64,000 nucleotides of DNA from assembly GCA_034522055.1 (NCBI GenBank), contig JAXHLS010000006.1:484116-548115 (forward strand), in the 5' to 3' direction. Source of the stretch: Gammaproteobacteria bacterium (GTDB taxonomy: Bacteria > Pseudomonadota > Gammaproteobacteria > JAABTG01). Within the stretch, counting starts at the first letter, position 1; each line of letters opens with the position of its first letter. Under the pieces are notes generated by a model, which worked only from the letters and a program-made list of their open reading frames with translations, searched no databases and had not been told where the DNA came from. Below are positions 8,247-16,993 of the stretch, in pieces. The translations under genes and the position numbers were made by a program.

Positions 8247-8941
8247 GCGACCAGGCGCTGATGAGACAGCTCATCCCCATGCTTCATGGCGGCAGTTATC
8301 TTGCCCGGGTGACGGCGGTGAACGATCCCGATGGCATCGGCCGGGTGAAAATCCGCCTGTTTTGTTTCGATGCGGCCGACACTCAGGACGCGGAGATCTG
8401 GGCCCGCGTCGCCGTACCCTTCGCCGGCAACAACCGCGGCGCCTTTCTTATTCCCGATGTGGGAGACGAGGTGCTGGTGAGTTTCGTCAACAGTGATCCC
8501 CGCCAGCCTATCGTCATCGGCGGACTATGGAGCGGCAGCACCGACGTGCCCGAGACTTTGGGCGGCAGCGGTGACAGCGTCGACCGTTGGAGCATCACCG
8601 GCAAGGCCGGTACCCATATCGCCATCGTCGAGGAACAGCCATCGGATGCCACAATCAGCTTCACTACCCCGGGCGGTGTCAGCGGTGAGCTGACCGACGC
8701 GGGCGGCGGCAAGATCGAGTTCCGCATCAGCGGCACCACGGTCACTTACGAACCCCAGGGGGTGACGGTTGAAACGGGCATGAACGTCAAGGTGCAGGCC
8801 ACCCAGGTGGAGGTCACCGCATCGATGGTGACGGTCAATGCCGCCATGTCGCGCTTCAGTGGGGTGGTGCAGTGCGACACCCTGATCAGCAACAGTGTTA
8901 TCAGTGCGTCCTATACACCGGGGGCGGGCAACATATGGTAA
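8243..8941 (+). CDS. Baseplate assembly protein V (gpV/gp5-like) spike
   Basis: A 232-residue spike protein. Residues 14-100 form the gp5-type OB fold: YLARVTAVNDPDGIGRVKIR, WARVAVPFAGNNRGAF, then PDVGDEVLVSFVNSDPRQP and IGGLWSG, the usual gpV signature. The rest is a repetitive beta stretch (VTVETGMNVKVQATQVEVTA...) expected to wind into the trimeric beta-helix needle, ending in YTPGAGNIW, a common tail of this family. The ATG at 8243 overlaps the hub stop; an upstream in-frame extension to 8060 lies within the hub gene and is rejected. No separate PAAR tip gene was found nearby. Confidence 0.92.
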   Translation: MSDQALMRQLIPMLHGGSYLARVTAVNDPDGIGRVKIRLFCFDAADTQDAEIWARVAVPFAGNNRGAFLIPDVGDEVLVSFVNSDPRQPIVIGGLWSGSTDVPETLGGSGDSVDRWSITGKAGTHIAIVEEQPSDATISFTTPGGVSGELTDAGGGKIEFRISGTTVTYEPQGVTVETGMNVKVQATQVEVTASMVTVNAAMSRFSGVVQCDTLISNSVISASYTPGAGNIW

Positions 8942-11175
8942 TGCTAAGAAGTAACGGACGCAGGCCTGACGTCAAGGTGGGATGGCTCGGCCCCCTGCCA
9001 GTCTGGGCGCGGCCCGGCCCCGCAGGCCTACGCCTGGCGGACAACGGGCGCGCCGGTCGGCCTGCCATCCTGCGTTTCGATCACGATGACTTCATGCAGG
9101 AATACATCGGGATTCTGGGGAGTGAGCCGGAACGCCTGGATGAATGGGTCGCTCAACCGGAGACTTGGCGCGCGCCCATGGCCTCACCCAACCCCCCGCA
9201 GGCCGAAACACCGGAAGTTTCCCGGGTCGCGTTCCTTTTTGACAAGACCTACCGATTGGCGTCGGCCAGGAAACTGCAGTTGCCCATGGCCATCAATCTG
9301 CAACCGGTGAAGGGCGCGTTCAGAAAACAGCATCCGGTTCCGGTCTCAACCGTTGCTGATGAACAATTGCCGCTGAAACTGTTTCAGCCGGCGCAGAAAC
9401 GCCATTATCTGGTGGCCGCCTCGCTGATCTGCGAACAACCCGGTCTACCCGATTGCGTACTGCAACTGACCCGGCAGGAAAAGGTGAGCTTCGTCGTACG
9501 TCGTCTGCTGCCGCCGGAGGACAATGCTAGCGCGCCGCTGGAGCAGTGGGAGGAATACGCCTTCGTGTCCGGGCCGAAACAGAACAGCTGGCGCCGCATC
9601 GGCACGCATGACGGCGCCGTTCCTCGCCGCCTGGTGGCCGGCGAGGAGCAACTGCCCATGTTCCCCGTCAGCTTCGCCCACAAGGTGTGTGGCGACAGCC
9701 GCAAACTGTTCAACGGCACCATTCCCGTCGGTCGGCGTGAACAGTGGGTGGGGGCGGAAGTGGGCGCCGATGCGGTCGCCGACGACAGCTTGAGCGCCGG
9801 TCGCAGCGTGGCCGCGACGTTGTTGCAGGCCGATGTGGTGGCGCCGTGGAAACTGTTGCTGGAACAGGCCGAGTTCAAAAAGAACGGCGCCGATAAGAAC
9901 TTTTCCAACTTCGGCGCTGATGCCACGGCCCAGGCCCGTGAGCGCAAGCGGCTGCTGCGCAGTGCGCGCGATGCGTTGCAAACCGGCGCTTGGTACGTGC
10001 TGCTCGATCTCGCCCGTTTTATCGGGCAACACCTACCCGATGTGTGGCAGGCGCTTGAGGGCGAACGGGAATTCTCCAGCCTCAACGGAGGCGAGCAGGC
10101 GCTGGTGACCACCCTCAACAACACGGCGCTCGCCGGTGAACTGGGTTGGGAGCTTGTCGCCGGCAAACCGACCGCCGAGGCCCTCACCGATGCTGAGCGC
10201 AATCTGCTCGAGTTGTTGCAAATCCTCGCCTGGTGGAATCAGGGTAATCCGGGCGCCATCGATGACGACTTGCTGGAACTGCTGTACGGCTTGGGCTGGG
10301 GTCATAACATCCCCTCAGCCGGCGCCCCTTACAAGTTCACCACGCTGAAGTGGACCTTGAGCGATGCCCTGCTTGCCGCAGCAGATGCGGAGCAGGGGCT
10401 GGAAGCCGTGGACACCACCTTTATCCGTTTCAACGAAGGCGGTGCGCCGATTTCGGTGGATGACCAGTGGCCGGATTTCATTTTCCCCCTGGCCGATCCC
10501 GACCGCGATGCCCCCATGCCGGCGGTGGCAGATTCCGAGCTGCATGGTCTCAACGGTCTGGAACGCAAACAGACGGCCGTCGATGCGTTGGCCGAGATGA
10601 TCGAGGCGCTGCTGCCGCCGGGCGAGCCGGCGGACGAACTGATGGATAGGGTGCCGGTGGGTGATATGCGCGAGGCCTGGTTTGTGATCCGTTGCGTCTA
10701 CGAGCGACCGCATTGCGGCCCCCTGTTTCCGGCCCTGGTGAGTGCCGCGACGCAGAAATTTCAGATGGCACCGTTCTTCGATCCCGATGCCCCGGCGCGG
10801 CCGGTGCGCATCCCCATGCCGTTGGATATCTCGCCGGCGGGTCTGCGCAAGTATCAAAAGAACACTGGCTTCGTCATCTCCGACATGCTGTGCGGCAAGA
10901 TCAAGGGCATCCGCAAGATGAGCTTCGCCGATCTGGTGTTGTCGGTGCTGCCCTGGCCGTTTCACAAGGACCTGCCCGATACCGGTGGCGGTACATGCAG
11001 GGACAGCGGCGGCAACGGTTTCGGCATGATCTGTTCGCTGTCGATTCCCATCGTCACGCTCTGCGCCCTGATCCTGATGATGATCATGGTGGCGTTATTT
11101 GATCTGGTTTTCCGCTGGATGCCGTATCTGTTCACCTGCCTGCCCATTCCGGGATTAAAGGGCAAGAAGGCGTGA
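8941..11175 (+). CDS. Large baseplate-block protein with C-terminal membrane segment, unknown family
   Basis: About 744 residues from the TAATG junction at 8941; an ATG at 8935 would add two residues. I do not recognise the family. The body is soluble and aromatic-rich, with no signal peptide. From about residue 696 there is a long hydrophobic run (SLSIPIVTLCALILMMIMVA, continuing into FDLVF) followed by a second hydrophobic patch (WMPYLFTCLPIPGL) and a basic end (KGKKA). That is the profile of a C-terminal inner-membrane anchor with the body in the cytoplasm. It lies between the spike and gp25 wedge genes, so it probably belongs to or contacts the baseplate. Known CIS membrane links, such as T6SS TssJLM or Streptomyces CisA, are unrelated in visible sequence. 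Confidence 0.6.
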   Translation: MLRSNGRRPDVKVGWLGPLPVWARPGPAGLRLADNGRAGRPAILRFDHDDFMQEYIGILGSEPERLDEWVAQPETWRAPMASPNPPQAETPEVSRVAFLFDKTYRLASARKLQLPMAINLQPVKGAFRKQHPVPVSTVADEQLPLKLFQPAQKRHYLVAASLICEQPGLPDCVLQLTRQEKVSFVVRRLLPPEDNASAPLEQWEEYAFVSGPKQNSWRRIGTHDGAVPRRLVAGEEQLPMFPVSFAHKVCGDSRKLFNGTIPVGRREQWVGAEVGADAVADDSLSAGRSVAATLLQADVVAPWKLLLEQAEFKKNGADKNFSNFGADATAQARERKRLLRSARDALQTGAWYVLLDLARFIGQHLPDVWQALEGEREFSSLNGGEQALVTTLNNTALAGELGWELVAGKPTAEALTDAERNLLELLQILAWWNQGNPGAIDDDLLELLYGLGWGHNIPSAGAPYKFTTLKWTLSDALLAAADAEQGLEAVDTTFIRFNEGGAPISVDDQWPDFIFPLADPDRDAPMPAVADSELHGLNGLERKQTAVDALAEMIEALLPPGEPADELMDRVPVGDMREAWFVIRCVYERPHCGPLFPALVSAATQKFQMAPFFDPDAPARPVRIPMPLDISPAGLRKYQKNTGFVISDMLCGKIKGIRKMSFADLVLSVLPWPFHKDLPDTGGGTCRDSGGNGFGMICSLSIPIVTLCALILMMIMVALFDLVFRWMPYLFTCLPIPGLKGKKA

Positions 11176-11188
11176 TGAGGAGCACCCC

Positions 11189-11584
11189 ATGACAAGTAAC
11201 AGCGAAGTCATCCCCTTCAACTGGCCGTTACTCGGCGTCCCCGATGCGCGGGGCCGCCTGCGCTATCCGGGCCTGGCGGAGAGTGTGCGCCAGTCCATAA
11301 AAATAATCCTGCAGACTCGCCCCGGCGAGCGTCTCATGCGGCCCACCTTCGGCGGCGGACTGGAGCGCTATCTACACGAGCCCAACACGCTCACCACGCG
11401 GCGCCAGATCCGTGACCTGATCAATGAGTCACTGGCGCGCTGGGAGCCGCGCATCCTGTTGGACCGGGTGGACGTGTGGGAGGTGGAGGAGCGGCCGGAC
11501 ACGGTGCGAGTGGAGATCGTCTACCGCCTGCGCCTCACCAATCAAGCGCAACAGTTGGGCATCACACTGGAGTTGGAAGGATAG
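11189..11584 (+). CDS. Baseplate wedge protein, gp25/gpW (Afp9-like)
   Basis: A 131-residue GPW_gp25 family protein, the small wedge subunit that nucleates sheath assembly on the baseplate. The family signature is clear: SIKIILQTRPGERLMRPTFG, then a C-terminal strand-rich part (VRVEIVYRLRLTNQ). The EPR-like core of gp25 appears as RPGERLMRP. An AGGAG Shine-Dalgarno sits 5-9 bases before the ATG. It is followed four bases later by the gpJ wedge gene, the standard pairing in eCIS and T6SS. Confidence 0.95.
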   Translation: MTSNSEVIPFNWPLLGVPDARGRLRYPGLAESVRQSIKIILQTRPGERLMRPTFGGGLERYLHEPNTLTTRRQIRDLINESLARWEPRILLDRVDVWEVEERPDTVRVEIVYRLRLTNQAQQLGITLELEG

Positions 11585-11588
11585 GGCT

Positions 11589-13823
11589 ATGCCAATCACA
11601 CCGCCCCGTTTGGATGATCGCCGCTACGATGATTTGGTTGAGGAACTGTTGGCCCGGGTCCCGGCCCATACACCCGAGTGGACGCCGCAGCAGATGGGTG
11701 ATCCGGGCCGCACCCTGCTGGAGCTGTTCGCCTGGCTGGCCGACGCGGTGTTGTATCGCGCCAACCTGGTACCCGAGCGGCAGCGCCTGGCCTTTCTGCA
11801 ACTACTGGGTATGCCTATGCAGCCGGCGCACGCCGCGCACGGCGTGGTGTCGATTGCCTTGGACGAAAAGAATCCCATCACCTCGGTCACCCTGGCCAGG
11901 GAGGCGCGCCTCATCGGCCCGGTAAATTTTGAAACGCTTTCCGAAGTCACCGTGCTGCCTGTGACAGGTGAGTGTTATTACAAACGCGCCCTCAGTGGCG
12001 ATGAGAAGGATGAGCTTTCGGAGGTGATCGAAGGGCTGCGCCAGTTCCATCAGATAGAGGGCAATGTGGACGCCTATGTGACCACACCCGCCTTCGTCGA
12101 TGGTATGTTAGACAAGGCGGGCCTGGACGTGGTTCAGGACACCGCTGACCGCAGTCTGTGGGTCGCGCTACTGGCCAGTCGTCCTGAGGACGTGGCGGCG
12201 GTGAAGTCGGCCCTGGCCGGTGGCGGCGACAGTGCTGAAATTCTGAACATGGGCATCGCCCCGGCTATCGAACTGCCCGCCAGTTTCGACGAAATACGCC
12301 GCATCGGTGCCCTGGAACACAGCTGGTGGATAAGCACCTCCGACCTGGTGGACGACGCGCCGGTCTACAGCAACCTGCGCCGCATCGAAGACAGCACCCG
12401 CGATTTCACCCGCCGCGGTATCGAGAAACTGGTCTTCCCCGGTGGTATAGAGGACTTCGGTGTGCTGGAAGGTGACGCGCGCAAGGAGGCCAATGCGGGG
12501 GTCGGTGATCGCCCGCCGCGTATCGACGATCCGGATCGCCTGGCACGTCTGGTGGCGTGGCTGCGGCTGCGCCCGGCGGACAAGCTGGAGACCATGCGCC
12601 TGAGCTGGGCCGGTATCAATGCGGTGGAGATCGACCAGCGCCAGAGCGTGCAAGACCGGGTCATCGGCCAAAGCGACGGCAGTGCGGATCAGCTGTTTAG
12701 GCTCCAGGCCAGCTCGGTGGATGCGACGGGTTTTGAGTTGCAAGTGGAGGAGAGCGGCCGCGGCTATGTGCAGTGGCAGGCGGTGAGTGATCTGGCCCTG
12801 AGCGGTCGCGATGACGGCGTCTTCGTGCTCGACAGCGAGGCGGGAACGGTAAAATTCGGCAATGGCATATACGGCCGCATCCCCGAGGCCGGGCGGCGCA
12901 TCCGCGTGGCCCGGATGCGCGCCGGCGGCGGTGCGGCTGGCAACCTGGCGGCGGGTACCCTGCAGGAGATCGAGGCCCGAGGCGTGGACGGCGCCGCCAT
13001 CGCCCGCAAACTGAAGGTCATTCAAGGCATCAACACCGGCGGCGGCAGCGCGGCCGAGACCCTGGACCAGGCCGAGCGACGTATCCCGGCGCGGCTGCGC
13101 CATCGCAATCGGGCCGTCACCGAGGATGATTATCGTTCCCTGGTGGCCGAAACCCCCGGCGCCAACATCGGCCGGGTGGAGGTATTGCCGCGCTTCATGC
13201 CGCGGCAACGGCGTTTCAACGTGCCCGGCGTGGTCTCGGTGATGGTGCTGCCGCGCAAGCAGATGCAGGAGCCGCCCAATCCGCGCCCGGACCAACCCCT
13301 GATCCAGAAGGTGCACGACTACCTGTCGGTGCGTCGGCCGCTGGCCACGGAGTTGTATGTGATCGGCTGTGAATACATCCCCGTGGCCTTGACCGCGGGT
13401 ATCACCGTCAAGGCTGGTTTCGGTCATGAGCAGATCAGCCACGACGTGCGTCAGGCCCTGCAGCACCATCTCTGGAGTCTGTCGCCGTATGGTCCCCAGA
13501 GTGAGGGCTGGCCCCTGGGCCGCAGTGTGCGCGACCGCGAACTGGAGGTGGTGGTGGCGCGGGTCCAGGGCGTGGCTACGGTCAACGGTGTCAACCTGTT
13601 CCGGCGTCAGAACAAACAGTGGCAACAGGTGCAACGCGTGCAGCAGTGCGAAGCCATCGAGATCGGCCTCGCGCAGTGGCAGTTGCCCGAATTGCTGGCC
13701 GTTGCCGTGAGCACCGACGGTGTCACACCGGAAGAGGTGGTCGGCGCCACTGCCGGTGGTGGTGCCGGCACGGCCGGCGAAGGCGGTGGTGTGGCCTTAC
13801 CCGTCGTCCCCGAAGTCTGCTGA
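11589..13823 (+). CDS. Baseplate J family wedge protein (gp6/Afp11-like)
   Basis: A 744-residue baseplate J/gp47 family protein. The start at 11589 (MPITPPRLDDRRYDDL) is four bases after the gp25 stop; a longer frame from 11424 lies inside gp25. Characteristic segments are PEWTPQQMGDPGRTLLELFAW near residue 30, typical of putative baseplate J proteins, and RLRHRNRAVTEDDYRSLV near residue 500, the gpJ domain entry. A beta-rich insert lies between. Afp11/gp6 dimers link the wedges into a ring. The last ~30 residues are a Gly/Ala-rich tail (TAGGGAGTAGEGGG), possibly disordered. The stop overlaps the next start. Confidence 0.9.
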   Translation: MPITPPRLDDRRYDDLVEELLARVPAHTPEWTPQQMGDPGRTLLELFAWLADAVLYRANLVPERQRLAFLQLLGMPMQPAHAAHGVVSIALDEKNPITSVTLAREARLIGPVNFETLSEVTVLPVTGECYYKRALSGDEKDELSEVIEGLRQFHQIEGNVDAYVTTPAFVDGMLDKAGLDVVQDTADRSLWVALLASRPEDVAAVKSALAGGGDSAEILNMGIAPAIELPASFDEIRRIGALEHSWWISTSDLVDDAPVYSNLRRIEDSTRDFTRRGIEKLVFPGGIEDFGVLEGDARKEANAGVGDRPPRIDDPDRLARLVAWLRLRPADKLETMRLSWAGINAVEIDQRQSVQDRVIGQSDGSADQLFRLQASSVDATGFELQVEESGRGYVQWQAVSDLALSGRDDGVFVLDSEAGTVKFGNGIYGRIPEAGRRIRVARMRAGGGAAGNLAAGTLQEIEARGVDGAAIARKLKVIQGINTGGGSAAETLDQAERRIPARLRHRNRAVTEDDYRSLVAETPGANIGRVEVLPRFMPRQRRFNVPGVVSVMVLPRKQMQEPPNPRPDQPLIQKVHDYLSVRRPLATELYVIGCEYIPVALTAGITVKAGFGHEQISHDVRQALQHHLWSLSPYGPQSEGWPLGRSVRDRELEVVVARVQGVATVNGVNLFRRQNKQWQQVQRVQQCEAIEIGLAQWQLPELLAVAVSTDGVTPEEVVGATAGGGAGTAGEGGGVALPVVPEVC

Positions 13824-16363
13824 TGGACGCCAACGGTCTCAAATTCTGGTTATTGGCCGACGAGGCCCACTGGCACCTGCCGGGGGAGCCGCCGGCGTTG
13901 GAGTATGACGCCCAGCGCCGTAGCCTGCGGCTGGCGCGGCAGCGCCGTGAGCAGACTCTGGCCGAGGATCGGGAGGCCTCCGAAACACGCCTGGAGACGG
14001 TGCCCCAAGCGCGCGACGAGCACGGCAACCGGGCCTGGTGGGATGCCGAATGGCAGCGCATCCTGGCCGTAGGCGTAAATGACACACCGCGGATCATCTA
14101 CAGCTTTACTGAAGAAGTGACACTCACCGATATGGCCCTGGCCGACGACGGTGTGCTCTATATGGCGGTGGACGGCACCGTGATCATGCACGACCGACGT
14201 CAACGTTGGCGCGATGCGGTGGTGAGCGCGGACGACTTCAGCGCCTGGCATCTCAGTCCCGTGCCGGGCGGCGGCTGCTGGGTCCTGGATCGGGATGATG
14301 GCAAGCTGGCACGCCTGACCGGCTATCCCATCTCCGACCGCGCCCACAAACCCTATACCCCCGAGACGGTACGCCCCTGTCATGAGAATGCCGACCCGCC
14401 GCGCCTGATGGTGCTGGATAAGGTGGCGTGGCCCGCGACAGAGGCGCCGGTGGCCCTGGCCTGCAGTCTTCATGGCAAACTGGTCGTGCTGAGCTGGGTA
14501 AGCGATAGCGAGGCGGTGTTGCGCCAACTTACGGAAGCCTTCGAACTCAGTTCACCCATGACGCTGCTGGGCACGCACACGCCGTACAGTCTGGCCTGGA
14601 TCGCCAGGGGTCGGGTCGCGGTGCTGGTGGGCGGCGAGACCACGGATGAAACCCCGCCCCGGGCCAGGAGCGAGGCGCGGGTGTACAGGGTCGATGCCGA
14701 TGTGTCGGCACAGTTTCCCTCCGGTGACCTGTACCCCCTGAAGCGCGACTACGACTTCGGTCCCTTTATCCACGGCCTGGACTATCCGCCCCATTATCCG
14801 GCCTTCACCACCAGTCATCCGCTGCATCGTCTGTCGTTTCCGTTCTTCACCCGGCAGGGTGAGGCCTATAACACGGGCCTGCACATGCAGCTGGACAGCA
14901 CCGGGGTGGATTCGGTATGGCATCGTCTCTACATCGAGGCCTCCATCCCGACGGCTTGTGGCGTGCGTATCTGGCTGGCGGCCAGCAACGAGGTGAAGGA
15001 CCATATCCGCGACACGGAATTGCAATGGTTCGAACACCGCTTCGGCGAACGCTATCAACAGGGTGCGCCCAGTGATGTCCCTGTGGGCAGCTGGATGCCG
15101 CAGGCCTCCGAACTCCCCCACCACCCCGGTCTGCTGCCGTGTGACAGTGAAGCCGGGCGCAAGGGGCTGTTCACGGCGTTGATTCAGCGCGCCGGCCTGC
15201 AAGTGCGCAACCTGCGCGGCCGTTATCTCTACGTCAAGGTGGAACTCTGCGGCCCGGGCAACGCCACGCCCGAACTGTTCGCCGCGCGTGCCTACGCCAG
15301 TCGTTTCTCCTATGTTGAACACTACCTGCCCAGGCTCTATCGCGAACAGACTTTCGCCCCGGAGGCCGACGAGACCGGCACGGCCACGCCGGCGGATTTT
15401 CTCGAACGCTATCTCAATAACATCGAAGGTCTGTTCACTATGATCGAGGACAGGGTCGCCTACAGCGACCTGGTGACGCGGCCGCAGACCGTGCCGTCGG
15501 AGGCACTGGAGTGGTTGTCCGACTGGATCGGTTTTCAGTTTGAGGCAGCCTGGTCCGAGGCGCAGCGGCGGCGTTTTCTGGAAAACGCCGCTGAGCTGTA
15601 TCGCTGGCACGGCACCCTGCGCGGCTTGAACCTGGCTCTGGAGATCGCCACGGCCGGCGGCGTCAACGGCGGCGAGATCGTAGTGTTGGAGGATTACCGG
15701 CTGCGCCGTACCTTCGCCACCATCATCGGTGCCGATCTGGATGACGATCGGGACCCCCTCACCCTGGGCGGCATCGAGACCGGCAATTCATTCGTGGGCG
15801 ACACCCTGTTCATCGGCGATGAGCAGCGGCGTGAGTTTCTGGCGCTGTTTTGTGCCGATCTGGAAGTGAGTGGGGCGGAGCAGTCTGCCATCGATACCTT
15901 CTTCGATCGGCTCGCCTTTCGCGTCACCATTCTTGTTCATCAGAATGTCGCCCCGCAGGACCTGGGCATGATCCAGCGCATGGCCGAGCGCGAGGTGCCG
16001 GCCCATGTGCAGTTTCGCATCCTCACCACCAGCGCGCCCCTGCTGGCGGGGATTACGTCATTGGTGGGCGTGGACACCTATCTCAGCTCAAGGCCCGAGC
16101 CCGGCCCGGCGCGCATCAACCGCAGCCATGTGGGCCATGGCGATTACGTCATGGGGCCGGCCACCCTCGATTCACGTCTTGAAGGTATCGGTGCCGGCGT
16201 GCCGCAGCAACGACCCATCGCCCGTGCCGAGGACGTGACGGCCGCCTTCGGCGATGATTTCACCCTGGACGGCTCCGACTCGGAGGCGCCCCCGGGCCGC
16301 AGCCTGGTTGGCTACCGCTGGTCTTTTTTAGACCGTGATAACAACGGAGGAGACAACACATGA
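13823..16363 (+). CDS. Baseplate gpI-type tail protein with N-terminal propeller-like region and half PKD domain (Afp12-like)
   Basis: 846 residues from the ATG at 13823 (MDANGLKFWLLADEA). Residues ~70-330 have repeated strand patterns with ADDGVLYMAVDG and SLHGKLVVLSWV, suggesting a beta-propeller. Residues ~496-745 match the phage tail protein domain related to P2 gpI (YVEHYLPRLYREQ, FLERYLNNIEGLFTMIEDR, EALEWLSDWIGFQF, WHGTLRGLNLALEIA), which joins the gpJ ring. The last ~46 residues start a PKD domain (FTLDGSDSEAPPGRSLVGYRW) and stop just after the GYRWSFLD strand, with the rest of the domain encoded by the next frame. Sequence and stop codons were checked on the given strand. The stop overlaps the next ATG by four bases. 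Confidence 0.85.
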   Translation: MDANGLKFWLLADEAHWHLPGEPPALEYDAQRRSLRLARQRREQTLAEDREASETRLETVPQARDEHGNRAWWDAEWQRILAVGVNDTPRIIYSFTEEVTLTDMALADDGVLYMAVDGTVIMHDRRQRWRDAVVSADDFSAWHLSPVPGGGCWVLDRDDGKLARLTGYPISDRAHKPYTPETVRPCHENADPPRLMVLDKVAWPATEAPVALACSLHGKLVVLSWVSDSEAVLRQLTEAFELSSPMTLLGTHTPYSLAWIARGRVAVLVGGETTDETPPRARSEARVYRVDADVSAQFPSGDLYPLKRDYDFGPFIHGLDYPPHYPAFTTSHPLHRLSFPFFTRQGEAYNTGLHMQLDSTGVDSVWHRLYIEASIPTACGVRIWLAASNEVKDHIRDTELQWFEHRFGERYQQGAPSDVPVGSWMPQASELPHHPGLLPCDSEAGRKGLFTALIQRAGLQVRNLRGRYLYVKVELCGPGNATPELFAARAYASRFSYVEHYLPRLYREQTFAPEADETGTATPADFLERYLNNIEGLFTMIEDRVAYSDLVTRPQTVPSEALEWLSDWIGFQFEAAWSEAQRRRFLENAAELYRWHGTLRGLNLALEIATAGGVNGGEIVVLEDYRLRRTFATIIGADLDDDRDPLTLGGIETGNSFVGDTLFIGDEQRREFLALFCADLEVSGAEQSAIDTFFDRLAFRVTILVHQNVAPQDLGMIQRMAEREVPAHVQFRILTTSAPLLAGITSLVGVDTYLSSRPEPGPARINRSHVGHGDYVMGPATLDSRLEGIGAGVPQQRPIARAEDVTAAFGDDFTLDGSDSEAPPGRSLVGYRWSFLDRDNNGGDNT

Positions 16364-16701
16364 CCACCAAGACTCTGGAAGACATCAGAGCCAATGACAT
16401 CGAGACCACCGACGCCACGCTCACCATCACCATGCCCAATGAAAAACTCAAGGTGGGCAGCCATAGTTTTCAACTAGAGGTGAAGGATGACTCGGGCAAT
16501 GTCTCGGCCCCGGCCAGAGTGATGCTGGTGGTCCTGGACACCCAGGCGCCCACGGCGGTGCTGACCGTCCACGACGAAGAGGGTCGGCCGCTGGAAAACA
16601 ACGCCATCGGCTTCGGGCGGACATTCATGCTCAATGGCAAGAAGTCGGTGGACGTGGGGGGTGGCAGCATCGTCAGCTATACCTGGTCCCTGGTTGATTA
16701 A
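16360..16701 (+). CDS. PKD-fragment protein: second half of one PKD domain plus first half of another
   Basis: A 113-residue protein with a strong Shine-Dalgarno (GGAGGAG) before its ATG, which overlaps the previous stop. Residues ~15-60 (SHSFQLEVKDDSGN, then VMLVVLDTQAP) are the C-terminal half of a PKD/Ig-like domain. Residues ~62-113 (APTAVLTVHDEEG, then GGGSIVSYTWSLVD) are the N-terminal half of the next one. The break falls at the same loop, right after the conserved YxW strand, as at the end of the previous gene. No signal peptide is present. It may pair with its neighbours to complete the folds, or the three frames may be a disrupted single gene, though the frame change and clean ribosome site favour separate translation. 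Confidence 0.65.
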   Translation: MTTKTLEDIRANDIETTDATLTITMPNEKLKVGSHSFQLEVKDDSGNVSAPARVMLVVLDTQAPTAVLTVHDEEGRPLENNAIGFGRTFMLNGKKSVDVGGGSIVSYTWSLVD

Positions 16702-16718
16702 GGGATTTTATTCCGGAT

Positions 16719-16979
16719 ATGGCCGACTTCAGGCGCCAAAAGCAGTTCGAGACGCGCGAGCCGCAGCTCAAGGTGGAGGGCGGCCTGCCGGCGGGCACCT
16801 ATGTCTTTCAGCTGGAAGTAGAGGATGACAGCGGCAATCGCAGTCGTGCCGCCCGGGTGCGGGTAAGGATTCTGGATCCGCGCAACCCGGTGACGCCCAT
16901 TGATCCTGGTGACCTGCGCATCGAACGCCCGGTGATCGACCGCGATTCCATCGTCATCCGCCGGCCGGACGATTTATAG
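16719..16979 (+). CDS. PKD-fragment protein: C-terminal half of a PKD domain
   Basis: An 86-residue protein starting 17 bases after the previous stop. Residues ~28-60 (GTYVFQLEVEDDSGNRSRAA, then VRVRILDP) are nearly the same as the SHSFQLEVKDDSGN half-domain in the preceding gene, so it supplies the missing half of the PKD domain begun there. The tail is proline- and aspartate-rich (NPVTPIDPGDLRIERP). The Shine-Dalgarno is weak (AAGGG about 14 bases away), so it probably depends on coupling to the upstream frame. A stop in its own frame at 16695 shows that simple read-through from upstream is not possible without a shift. Confidence 0.6.
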   Translation: MADFRRQKQFETREPQLKVEGGLPAGTYVFQLEVEDDSGNRSRAARVRVRILDPRNPVTPIDPGDLRIERPVIDRDSIVIRRPDDL

Positions 16980-16993
16980 CAAGGAGAGAGAAA

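Noticed and set aside
12168-13634. 488-codon minus-strand frame opposite the baseplate J gene, with similar frames at 20525-22201 and 23093-24442
   Set aside because: Histidine/glutamine-rich composition typical of reverse frames of high-GC genes and no recognisable domain; the plus-strand genes are well supported.
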